A stretch of DNA of 36,227 bases, taken from Deltaproteobacteria bacterium. Lineage in GTDB: Bacteria > Desulfobacterota > Binatia > UBA12015. The notes under the pieces were generated by a model. It was not told the DNA's origin. It searched no databases and saw nothing but the letters and a program-made list of their open reading frames with translations. The position numbers and the translations under genes are program-made. Positions 16,478 to 24,211 of this stretch are shown piece by piece. Numbering within the stretch: position 1 is the stretch's first letter; each line of letters opens with the position of its first letter. The DNA lies in assembly GCA_016874795.1 (NCBI GenBank), contig VGTG01000047.1:1-36227 (forward strand), in the 5' to 3' direction.

Positions 16478-18496
16478 GTGTGGAGCGCGCGCCGCTTGGC
16501 CCTCGTCGCGTGGAGTGCGGCGGCAGCCCTGGCCGGAGCGCCCGCCTTCGCGGCACCGCCGCTCGAGTCGTCGCCTGCGGCCGTCGCGTACCGGGTAGAG
16601 CAAGTGACCGGGAGAGCGCGCGATCTCGCCGGCGTCCTGCAAATCGGAGCCGAGCGCCTCGACGCTCTCGACGTCTGCGACGGAGCGAGCCGGGCGCTCG
16701 CCGCGTGCGACGCTGCCTTCGCGCGTGCTTGCGCGGGAGCGATCGCCGGACTCTATGGCGCGCTCGAGAACGGCGACGAAGCACGCGATCCGTACGCGCG
16801 TGCCGTCGCCTGGACTCTCGCCGCCGAATCGGCGGACGGGGCGCTCCGACTCTCCTCGGCGGCGCAGGCCTTCGAAGCAGGCGAGTGCAGCCGCATCGCA
16901 CTCGCTCCGGGCATCGCGACGCAGACGCTCGTCCTGAGTGATCGGCGGACGCTGCGACTTCGCCCCGTCGTGCCGCTCCGTGCGGGACGCCGCTACGCGC
17001 TCGTCGTCGAGGGGCTCGCGCCGGAGGAGATGGCGTCGGTGCGCGACTCGGTCGTGCCGCGGCCGAGCGACGGACGGATCGAGGTGCCCTCGGAGAGCTA
17101 TGCGGGTCCGCTCGCGAGCGCGCTCGGGGAAGACGCGGGCGAGATCGACGTCGCGGCGTCGGTCGCTCTCGCGCGCCGTCTCGAGAGCGGCATCGCGCAG
17201 ATGCCCGCGATCGCCGCGACGCCCGGCGTGCAGATCCGCCTGCCGAAGTCCCTTCGCGCCGAGGACCTCGCGCGGCTCCGTGCGCGCTTCGTTCCGGCGA
17301 AGGCGGCAGCGGAAGAGAAGGGCGCGACGGTCGTCGTGCTGTCCGTCCTCGACGGACGAGCCGGCTTGCGCGAGTACCGGAAGCGTCTCTCCTCCCTCGC
17401 GTGCAACGATCGCCCCGCGCAGGCGCTCGATCGCGAGGATGTGCTCGGAGCCTACGGGGGCGGCGTCGCGCTGATCGCGCGCGGCACGTACGTCTCGCTC
17501 GACGTGCGCGGCGAGAAGGGGAGCGCGCCGCCGCTCGGCGTCACCGCGGAAGCGGCCCCGGGCGTCGAGCTCCCGTATCTCCTTGCTCTACCGGAAGGGT
17601 TCGGTCCCGAGACGCCGCTCGTCCTCGGCGTCGACGGACACACGGGGAAGGCCGTGCGCGTGCTCCGCCGCCACGCTGCGGATCTCGCGCGCCGCGGGCT
17701 CGGTCTCCTCGCGATCGACATGCCGGAGCACGGCGAGCGCGGCGACGATCCGAAGGGCTTCCTCGACGTCATGGATCCGATCGGCGTCGCGCGGAACCTC
17801 CGGCAGTCCTCCGTCGACGTGATGGCCGCGGTGCGCACGGCGCTGCACTGCGGGCTCGTCCTCCCGGACGGCGCGAAGCTGCGTCCGCGCGAGCTCCTCT
17901 ACCTCGGCTACTCGATGGGGGCGATGATCGGCATCCTGACGCGCGCGGTCGAGCCCGACCTCGGCACGATGGCGTTGTTCGCGCCGGCCGGCGACGTGCC
18001 CGGCTGGTTGATGCTGCAGGTCACGCCGGGCTTGCACGCGGTGTACGTGAGCTGCCTCGGCGGGCCGGAGCACGGGAAGAGCTGCTTCCCCGACGGCCAG
18101 TGCGAGCCGCCCGGACGCTGCGGCGTCGATCCGTATCTCGCGCAGCTCTCGACGCTCCTCGAGCAGCCGTACGGCCTCGCGGCGGGCGGCGCCGATCCGC
18201 TCGAATTCGCGCGCTCGCGCACCGGCGAGGCGAGCGACGCGCGACTCCTCCTCCTGACGGGAGCGCAGGACGCGGTCCTGTATGACGTGCTGCAGAGCCG
18301 CCTCGGCGACGCGTTCGGCATGCATCCGGCGGCGGACGGCACCTTCCGTGGGCCGCGATCGATTCGCCTCCACTGGCCGAACCTCGGACACGAGCTCGTC
18401 GATCGCGAGGAAGTGCGCGCCGCCGCATACGAATTTCTGCTCTCGCGCGGGCGCCGCACTGCGCCGATTGTGGACAACCCCCAGGCGGGCGGCTAG
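16478..18496 (+). CDS. Exported alpha/beta-hydrolase (lipase/esterase-like)
   Basis: A 672-residue protein with a signal peptide WSARRLALVAWSAAAALAGAPAFA. The N-terminal half has RTLRLRPVVPLRAGRRYALVV, similar in pattern to the N-terminal domain of Pla-1/cef-type extracellular lipases. The C-terminal half is an alpha/beta-hydrolase: an LLAIDMPEHGERG loop, nucleophile elbow GYSMG (about 476-480), acid in TGAQDAVLYD (about 597) and His in LHWPNLGHELVD (about 636). A CLGGPEHGKSCFPDGQC stretch with paired Cys suggests disulfides. No ATG gives a sensible N-terminus; GTG 16478 is chosen for the signal peptide, with GTG 16451 as alternative. It ends 14 bases before the next gene and is divergent from the GT2 operon. 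The substrate is unknown. Confidence 0.78.
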   Translation: MWSARRLALVAWSAAAALAGAPAFAAPPLESSPAAVAYRVEQVTGRARDLAGVLQIGAERLDALDVCDGASRALAACDAAFARACAGAIAGLYGALENGDEARDPYARAVAWTLAAESADGALRLSSAAQAFEAGECSRIALAPGIATQTLVLSDRRTLRLRPVVPLRAGRRYALVVEGLAPEEMASVRDSVVPRPSDGRIEVPSESYAGPLASALGEDAGEIDVAASVALARRLESGIAQMPAIAATPGVQIRLPKSLRAEDLARLRARFVPAKAAAEEKGATVVVLSVLDGRAGLREYRKRLSSLACNDRPAQALDREDVLGAYGGGVALIARGTYVSLDVRGEKGSAPPLGVTAEAAPGVELPYLLALPEGFGPETPLVLGVDGHTGKAVRVLRRHAADLARRGLGLLAIDMPEHGERGDDPKGFLDVMDPIGVARNLRQSSVDVMAAVRTALHCGLVLPDGAKLRPRELLYLGYSMGAMIGILTRAVEPDLGTMALFAPAGDVPGWLMLQVTPGLHAVYVSCLGGPEHGKSCFPDGQCEPPGRCGVDPYLAQLSTLLEQPYGLAAGGADPLEFARSRTGEASDARLLLLTGAQDAVLYDVLQSRLGDAFGMHPAADGTFRGPRSIRLHWPNLGHELVDREEVRAAAYEFLLSRGRRTAPIVDNPQAGG

Positions 18497-18510
18497 GTCC
18501 CCCATTTCCG

Positions 18511-20922
18511 ATGCGGCGCAGCTTCTACCTCGAGACCTTTCTCATTTCGCTCGCAGTGATCCTGCTCGAGGTGAGCTACACGCGGGTCTTCTCGTACAAG
18601 CTCGTCTATTACTTCACATACCTGATCATCGGGATCTCGCTGCTCGGCCTGGGCTCGGGCGGCGTCATCTTCGCGCTCTTCGAGCGGCTGCGAAGGATCG
18701 CGGCGGAGCGACTCGTCCTCGGCTGCGCAATCGTCGCCGCGGCGTTCGTCGTGCTGAGCTATTTCTTCGTCGCGTGGACGCCGCTCAACCTCTTCCGCAT
18801 GGTCACGACGCTGTCGCAGGGGCAGGTCGCGACGCCGCTCTGGGAGGCGACGAAGCTCGCCGTCGTGCTCGTCACGCTCTTCGTTCCGTTTCTCTCCGCA
18901 GGCGTCGCGCTCGCGACGATCTTCGCGACGCGCACCGAGCTCATCGGACGTCTCTACTTCGTGGACTTGATGGGCGCGGCTCTCGGCGCCGCGATCGTGA
19001 TCCCGTCGATCACGTGGATCTCGCCGCCTGGAACGGTCTTCCTTTCCGGGCTCGCGTTCGCGGTCGGCGCGCTCGCTCTCGCGCGTGCGGAGGGAGGCAT
19101 CTGGGCGAAGCTGCCGCTCGCGCTCGGCGCGGTGCTGCTCGTCGGCGTGCTCTTCCCGGGCGTTTTGCCGGATCCGATTCGCGATCGCGTCAAGGGCGGC
19201 AAGCAGACGGGAGCCGAATTCTCGCGCTGGAGCCCGGTGTTCCGCGTCGACGTCGTGCCGGTCCCGGTCTCGGATCCGGCGGCGAAGTTCCTGATCCACG
19301 ACGGGACGATCGGCTCGTCCTTGATCCAGTGGGACGGCGAGCTCTCGTCTCTCGGCCGCTACGACACGATGGACCGCGCGTACCCGTTCCGCCTTCTCGG
19401 GCCGGAGCCGAAGGTCGCGATCATCGGCTCGGCCGGCGGCAACGAGATCCTGGCCTCGCTCCACTTCGGCGCCGAGCACGTGACCGGGATCGAGCTGAAC
19501 CCGGTGACGGTCTCGCTCCTCCGGAAGGACTTCGTCGACTTCACGGGTCACCTCGCCGAGGAGGACCGCGTCACGATCGTGAACGCAGAGGGGCGCTCGT
19601 TCCTGAAGAGCTCCGACGACGACTTCGATCTGATCTGGCTCGTCGCGCCGGACAGCTACGCGGCGATGAACGCGGCGACGTCGGGCGCCTTCGTCCTCTC
19701 GGAGAGCTATCTCTACACGAAGGAGATGATCGAAGAGGCGGTCGCGAAGCTGACGCCGAACGGCATCCTCTGCGCCCAGTTCGGCGAGATCGACTTCGAC
19801 ACGAAGCCGAACCGCGTCGTCCGCTACCTCGGCACGGCGCGCGACGCGCTCGCCGAGCTCGGCATCGGCGACTTCCCGAAGCACGTCCTCGTCGCGGTGA
19901 CGCCCGGCTTCTCGCGGCTCGAGAACGCGACGATCCTGATCAAGCGCTCGCCGTTCACGCAGGCCGACATCGACACCTTCGTCGCGACGAGCGCCGCCGT
20001 CCCCGGCTCGCGCGTGATCTACACGTGGGCGAGCTCCCAGGCGGGGACGCCGATCACGACGGTCATCACGGCGAGCGACGAGGAGCGCGAGCGCTTCTAC
20101 GACGAGCACCCCTACAAGGTGCATCCGATCACGGACGATTCGCCGTTCTTCTGGCACTTCGTCCGCTTCGGCGACGCGCTCTTCGGCAGCGACGACACGG
20201 CGCACGTGAACATCGAGGAAGGAATCGGCGAGCGACTCCTCGTCGTCTTCCTCCTGATCGCGATCGCGTTCGCGGCGGTGTTCCTTCTCGTGCCGCTGCT
20301 CTTCCTGCGCCGAGTCTGGGCGACGATCCCCTACAAGTGGAACGCGGGCATTTACTTCGCCGCCCTCGGGCTCGGCTTCATGTTTCTCGAGATCTGCCTG
20401 ATCCAGCGCCTGACGCTGTTCCTCGGCTACCCGACCTACTCGCTGACCGTGACGCTGTTCGCGATCCTCGTCTCGACCGGTGTCGGGAGCCTGCTCAGCG
20501 AGCGGTACGCAGCCGACCGGAACGGCGCATACGGGCTCTTGCTGAAGGCGCTCGTCGCGCTGGTCCTGTTCTACGAGCTGCTGCTGCCGTGGATCATGTC
20601 CGTCGGCGTCGGCTGGAGCTTCGGCGTGCGCGTCGCTCTCACGGTGATCTTCCTGGCGCCGCTCGGTCTCTGCCTCGGCGCCTTCATGCCGCTCGGGCTT
20701 CGCTCCGTCTCGGCCGTGACGCCCTACGGCGAGCAGTACGTCGCGTGGTGCTGGGCGATCAACGGCTTCTTCTCGGTCATGGCGTCCGTGCTCGCAACGC
20801 TCCTCAGCATGTCGTTCGGCTTCAACGTGGTGATGCTGCTGGGTCTGGCGATCTACTTGATCGGGGTGGCGGCGTTCCGGAGCGTTCCGTCTCCTGGAGG
20901 GCCCGCGCCAGCGGCTCGCTGA
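18511..20922 (+). CDS. Membrane-integrated spermidine-synthase-like protein
   Basis: An 803-residue protein: about seven membrane helices (10-215), a central Rossmann domain (about 220-570), then about six more helices (575-790). The central domain has KVAIIGSAGGNEILASLHFG (from 301) and VTGIELNPVTV, the nucleotide-binding pattern of spermidine synthases and related methyltransferases. The usual aminopropyltransferase catalytic Asp loop is replaced by DLIWLVAPDSYAAMNAATSG, so polyamine synthesis should not be assumed. The fused membrane form is widespread among environmental bacteria and poorly characterised. The start is ATG 18511, 14 bases after the hydrolase stop. Its last 101 bases overlap, tail to tail, the minus-strand SGNH gene. 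Confidence 0.82.
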   Translation: MRRSFYLETFLISLAVILLEVSYTRVFSYKLVYYFTYLIIGISLLGLGSGGVIFALFERLRRIAAERLVLGCAIVAAAFVVLSYFFVAWTPLNLFRMVTTLSQGQVATPLWEATKLAVVLVTLFVPFLSAGVALATIFATRTELIGRLYFVDLMGAALGAAIVIPSITWISPPGTVFLSGLAFAVGALALARAEGGIWAKLPLALGAVLLVGVLFPGVLPDPIRDRVKGGKQTGAEFSRWSPVFRVDVVPVPVSDPAAKFLIHDGTIGSSLIQWDGELSSLGRYDTMDRAYPFRLLGPEPKVAIIGSAGGNEILASLHFGAEHVTGIELNPVTVSLLRKDFVDFTGHLAEEDRVTIVNAEGRSFLKSSDDDFDLIWLVAPDSYAAMNAATSGAFVLSESYLYTKEMIEEAVAKLTPNGILCAQFGEIDFDTKPNRVVRYLGTARDALAELGIGDFPKHVLVAVTPGFSRLENATILIKRSPFTQADIDTFVATSAAVPGSRVIYTWASSQAGTPITTVITASDEERERFYDEHPYKVHPITDDSPFFWHFVRFGDALFGSDDTAHVNIEEGIGERLLVVFLLIAIAFAAVFLLVPLLFLRRVWATIPYKWNAGIYFAALGLGFMFLEICLIQRLTLFLGYPTYSLTVTLFAILVSTGVGSLLSERYAADRNGAYGLLLKALVALVLFYELLLPWIMSVGVGWSFGVRVALTVIFLAPLGLCLGAFMPLGLRSVSAVTPYGEQYVAWCWAINGFFSVMASVLATLLSMSFGFNVVMLLGLAIYLIGVAAFRSVPSPGGPAPAAR

Positions 20923-22027
20923 GGGCGCGCCCGACGATCGCGTGCCCGCGCGCGTTCGGGTGCATGATGTCGAGGAAGAGCGGGCCCGAGCCCGCTTCGG
21001 CGCGGAACGCGGGCAGGAGGTCGAAGCAATCGAGCGACTCCTGCGCGCAGACTTCGGCGAGGCGCTCCTGCGGCGTCAAGTCGGGCTTCGGAACGCCGAC
21101 CTGATCGCCGTCCGGGAGGATCGCGACGAGCAGCGGAATGCCGCGCGCCTTCGCCTCGTCGCGGAGGCCGCGCAGAGACTCGATCATCGCCGGCCAGCGC
21201 TCGTCGTTCGGCTCGAGGTAGTAGCGCTTCCGCAGGACGGAGACGTACTCGTCGAACTTGTTGAAGCCGGACTTCGACGTCTCCACCGGTGCTGCGTCAC
21301 CGAAGAGCATCTGCGGACCGACGAGGGCGAGCCAGCGGAGCAGGAGGTAGAGCTCCGACTGGTTCCCGATCGAGTCCGCCTTCACGCGCTGTGAGCGATC
21401 GAGCGTCAAGACGCCGAGCGGGCCCATCACGGGCCCGTAGTCGTAGTCGTTCAGGTTGAGCGCGACGACGATCGCGTCCGGATCGAGCGGCAAGCCGAAC
21501 CGGCGGAGCCACGCGAGCTGGTTTTCCGTGTTGTAGCCTTCGACGCCGCCGTTCAGGACCTGGTGCGGCTCTCCCGTGCGCTGCTCGAGCTCCGCGGCGA
21601 GCCGCTGCGTCAGCGTGGCGTCCCACTCGAGGCGGTAGCCGAACGCGACCGAGTCGCCGAGCACGAGGATGCGCGCGGTTCCGGGCGGTGCGGGCTCGAG
21701 AGGCGGTCCGCGCATGCCGTGCTCGTTGATCGTGACGTGCACGCCGCGCGCGATCGTGTCGACACCGGGGCGGAGCAGGTAGGGCAGGTCCTCGTCGTCG
21801 GTCGCCGCGTACAGGCGGCGTGGAAAGCCGTTCAGGCGGTCGACCAGATCGAAGGTGCGCGTCAGGACCTCGCCGAGCGCCAAGAAGACCGCGAGGCACA
21901 GGACGACGAGGACGAGGATGCGACCGAGCGGACCGCGGCGGCGACGCGGAGCGCGCCGTCCGCGGTTCGGGCCGGCCTCCGGAGAGCCGGCCTCGGCCTC
22001 AGGCGGAGGCGACGACGAGGATCTCAC
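20822..22027 (-). CDS. Membrane-anchored SGNH/GDSL hydrolase (catalytic residues intact)
   Basis: A 401-residue protein: Pro/Arg-rich cytoplasmic N-terminus, one membrane helix (about 36-53), then an extracytoplasmic SGNH domain with ILVLGDSVAFGYRL (nucleophile Ser126), NGGVEGYN (block II Gly), ALNLNDYDYG (block III Asn) and LDIMHPNARGH (Asp353, His356). Such proteins add or remove acyl groups on glycans. There is no MBOAT gene next door, unlike the paralogue at 4267. GTG 22027 is chosen because it overlaps the upstream methyltransferase by only 29 bases; ATG 22075 would overlap by 77. The last 33 or so codons (GTPPPRSSRSPDPAASPR tail) are read antisense to the end of the spermidine-synthase-like gene and look non-domain. 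Confidence 0.85.
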   Translation of the reverse strand: MRSSSSPPPEAEAGSPEAGPNRGRRAPRRRRGPLGRILVLVVLCLAVFLALGEVLTRTFDLVDRLNGFPRRLYAATDDEDLPYLLRPGVDTIARGVHVTINEHGMRGPPLEPAPPGTARILVLGDSVAFGYRLEWDATLTQRLAAELEQRTGEPHQVLNGGVEGYNTENQLAWLRRFGLPLDPDAIVVALNLNDYDYGPVMGPLGVLTLDRSQRVKADSIGNQSELYLLLRWLALVGPQMLFGDAAPVETSKSGFNKFDEYVSVLRKRYYLEPNDERWPAMIESLRGLRDEAKARGIPLLVAILPDGDQVGVPKPDLTPQERLAEVCAQESLDCFDLLPAFRAEAGSGPLFLDIMHPNARGHAIVGRALSEPLARALQETERSGTPPPRSSRSPDPAASPR

Positions 22028-22892
22028 CGGTCGGAATGTGCAGCGCGCTCTGCCGCCAGCGCTCCGGGAGGGCACGCCCGAGGAGCGCCGCGGCGCGATG
22101 GACGAGAGGATTGAACGCCTCGAGCTGCGTCAGCGCGTAGTCGATCGTCATCACCTTCGGCGCGCTCGAGATCGAGATCGGCCAGTAGCGATGCCTCTCG
22201 AGGAGCCGGGTCACGGTCCCGCGGTCGAAGTAGCTGATGTGGACGGGCGGTGCGTAGTAGTACCAGTGGCGTCGCATCAGCCTCGCCTGCGGGCTCTTGA
22301 TGTCGGGCACGGTCAAGGCGATCCTGCCGCCGGGCGCGATCCAGTCGTGCGCGCGCTCGAGGAGCGAGTTGGGGTCGATCAGGTGCTCGAGGACGTCGAA
22401 CGCGACCACGCAGGCGTAGCGGCGCTGCGGCACGAAGCTCTCGGCGGTCGCCTGGACGGCGGAGAGCCCGCGCCGCTGCGCCGCATCCACGGCGACCTGC
22501 GAGAGGTCGAAGCCGTCGATGTCGACGCCGGCGCGTCCCGCCGCCTCGAGGAACGCGCCCGCGGAGCAGCCGACCTCGAGCCACGGTCCTTCGGGCGCGT
22601 GCGGCGCAACGGCCGCGACGCGCGCGTCGGCGGTCGCGCTCCGGACGTCGGAAGCGTTCGCGAACACGGCATAGAGGCCGTCTTCGTACGAGCGCTCGTA
22701 GACCTCGCGCAGCGTCGCTTCGTCGGGCACGGGATCGAGGCGGACGAGCGAGCAGCTCGCGCAGCGCACGAAGTCGTAGCCTTGCTTGTGGAAGAGGGTG
22801 TCTCGCCGGATCTCGCCGCAGAGGACGCACGGCGACGGATCGGCGGTGCGCTCTCCCGGCGCCGGACCGGCCGCGAAGGGGCTGCTCGGCAT
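21999..22892 (-). CDS. Zinc-ribbon class I methyltransferase (methyltransferase 23 type)
   Basis: A 297-residue protein. The N-terminus has a four-Cys zinc ribbon (Cys22, Cys25, Cys44, Cys47: PCVLCGE and CASCSLV), then GPWLEVGCSAGAFLEAAGR as SAM-binding motif I, DGFDLSQVAV, and VVAFDVLEHLIDPNSLLERA. The arrangement of Cys4 ribbon, linker with YERSYEDGLY and Rossmann domain is that of methyltransferases common in surface-polysaccharide and O-antigen loci, acting on nucleotide sugars, lipid-linked sugars or phosphates. It is divergent from the GT4 gene at 22964 and overlaps the downstream SGNH gene. In reverse complement an AGGAG lies about 12 bases before the ATG. Confidence 0.88.
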   Translation of the reverse strand: MPSSPFAAGPAPGERTADPSPCVLCGEIRRDTLFHKQGYDFVRCASCSLVRLDPVPDEATLREVYERSYEDGLYAVFANASDVRSATADARVAAVAPHAPEGPWLEVGCSAGAFLEAAGRAGVDIDGFDLSQVAVDAAQRRGLSAVQATAESFVPQRRYACVVAFDVLEHLIDPNSLLERAHDWIAPGGRIALTVPDIKSPQARLMRRHWYYYAPPVHISYFDRGTVTRLLERHRYWPISISSAPKVMTIDYALTQLEAFNPLVHRAAALLGRALPERWRQSALHIPTGEILVVASA

Positions 22893-22963
22893 GGCGGAAT
22901 GGAGCTCCTCTCGTGCTTTTCGCGCGTCCGTCGCGCCCGGGCAAGTGCCGGACGAGTCGAGCC

Positions 22964-24133
22964 ATGACGACCTGGGTCGACGGGCGCGGGCTGCAGAGCG
23001 GCTTCAAGGAGCACGCCGGACGCGGGATCGGCACCTACGTCGCGTCGCTCGCGCAGGCGCTCGACGAGCGCGCGGCCGAGGACGAGGTCCGCTTCTTCGT
23101 CGAGAAGGGCGCGGAGCTGATCGCTCCCGTGCCTCTGCAACGGCGCGTCCTCGCGCCGTCCGTGCCGGGCGGCGCGAGTCGCTTCGCGACGCTCCTCCGG
23201 CAGCACTCGACCCTTTCGCTATGGCTCGCGAAGAGGCGTCCCGCCGCGGTCCACTTCGCGGCGCAGACGGATGCGCCGGCGCTCTGCGCGGTACCGACGA
23301 TCGTCACGGTGCACGACGTCGTGCTCCATCGCCACGGCGAGTGGTACGAGAGCTCCGGGGAAGGATCGTCCGGGTGGCGCTTCCGCGTGTTGCGTGCGCT
23401 CGAGCGACACGCGATCCTTCGCGCTTCGCGCATCATCGTGCCGTCGCGCGTGACGGCGGACGAGCTCGCAGCGAGCCTCCAGGTCCCGCCACACCGGATC
23501 GTCGTCGTTCCGGAGGCGCCCGCGGACCGCTTTCGCGCACCGCCGAGCGCGGCGGACGCCGACGTCCGCCGGCGGCTCGGGCTTCCCCCGCGCTATCTCC
23601 TCCATCCCGGCGGCGGCGACGCGCGGAAGAGGCTTCCGGATCTCGTGCGCGTCTTCGCGGACGTCGCGCGCGAGCGACCCGAGCTCTGTCTCGTGCTGCT
23701 CGGCCGCGTGAGCCTCGGGGACGGAGCGTCCGAGCTCGCGCGCGCGGTCGAGGCGTCCGGTGTGCGCGACCGGATCCGCGTTCCGGGCATCGTCGACGCG
23801 CGCGACGTGCCGGCGGTGTACCGCGGCGCCGAGGCCGTGGTCCTCGCGACGCGGCACGAGGGCTTCGGGCTTCCCGTCGTCGAAGCGTTCGCGGCGGGCG
23901 CTCCGGTCGTCGCGACGGCCGCTTCCGCGATCGCCGAGGTCGCGGGAGATGCCGCGCGCCTCGTTCCGGTCGACCAGCCCGCGGCGCTCGGCGAAGCGAT
24001 CCGCACGGTCCTCGACGACGCGGCGCTCCGCGAAGAGCTGCGCGCGCGCGGGCGACGACGCAGTGAGCAGTTCCGCTGGGAGCTCGCTGCGGAGGAGACG
24101 CTCGCCGTCTACGCGCAGGTCGCGCGCGCCTGA
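22964..24133 (+). CDS. GT4-family (GT-B fold) glycosyltransferase
   Basis: A 389-residue retaining glycosyltransferase of the family 4 type: the N-terminal domain has GIGTYVASLAQAL (about 24-36) and an HDVVLHRHGEWY region; the C-terminal domain has YLLHPGGGDARKRLPDLV (about 211) and the nucleotide-sugar-binding EGFGLPVVEAFAAGAPVV (about 300). These enzymes extend lipid-linked or lipid A-linked saccharides on the cytoplasmic face. ATG 22964 gives MTTWVDGRGLQSG; the frame runs further up to 22913, but that stretch (MLFARPSRPGKCRTSR) is not family-like. It precedes an ABC exporter pair by 78 bases, which suggests that its product may be exported by them. Confidence 0.9.
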   Translation: MTTWVDGRGLQSGFKEHAGRGIGTYVASLAQALDERAAEDEVRFFVEKGAELIAPVPLQRRVLAPSVPGGASRFATLLRQHSTLSLWLAKRRPAAVHFAAQTDAPALCAVPTIVTVHDVVLHRHGEWYESSGEGSSGWRFRVLRALERHAILRASRIIVPSRVTADELAASLQVPPHRIVVVPEAPADRFRAPPSAADADVRRRLGLPPRYLLHPGGGDARKRLPDLVRVFADVARERPELCLVLLGRVSLGDGASELARAVEASGVRDRIRVPGIVDARDVPAVYRGAEAVVLATRHEGFGLPVVEAFAAGAPVVATAASAIAEVAGDAARLVPVDQPAALGEAIRTVLDDAALREELRARGRRRSEQFRWELAAEETLAVYAQVARA

Positions 24134-24158
24134 GAGCGTGCGAAGCCGCGCTCCGGAG

Positions 24159-24194
24159 CCTCGGCCGGGGGTGGTTTCAAACCGCGCTGCCGAG
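24159..24194 (+). promoter_or_regulatory. Nested inverted repeats before the ABC exporter genes
   Basis: Between the GT4 stop and the ABC start, CTCGGC (near 24159) and GCCGAG (near 24189) form a 6-base inverted repeat. It encloses a perfect odd palindrome GGTTT-C-AAACC at 24173-24183, unusual as an A/T-containing block in this DNA. It could be a repressor operator or an RNA hairpin; no U-run follows, so it is not a clear intrinsic terminator. A good ribosome site, GAGAAGGGG, stands directly before ATG 24212. Confidence 0.3.
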
Positions 24195-24211
24195 CCGTTA
24201 GAGAGAAGGGG

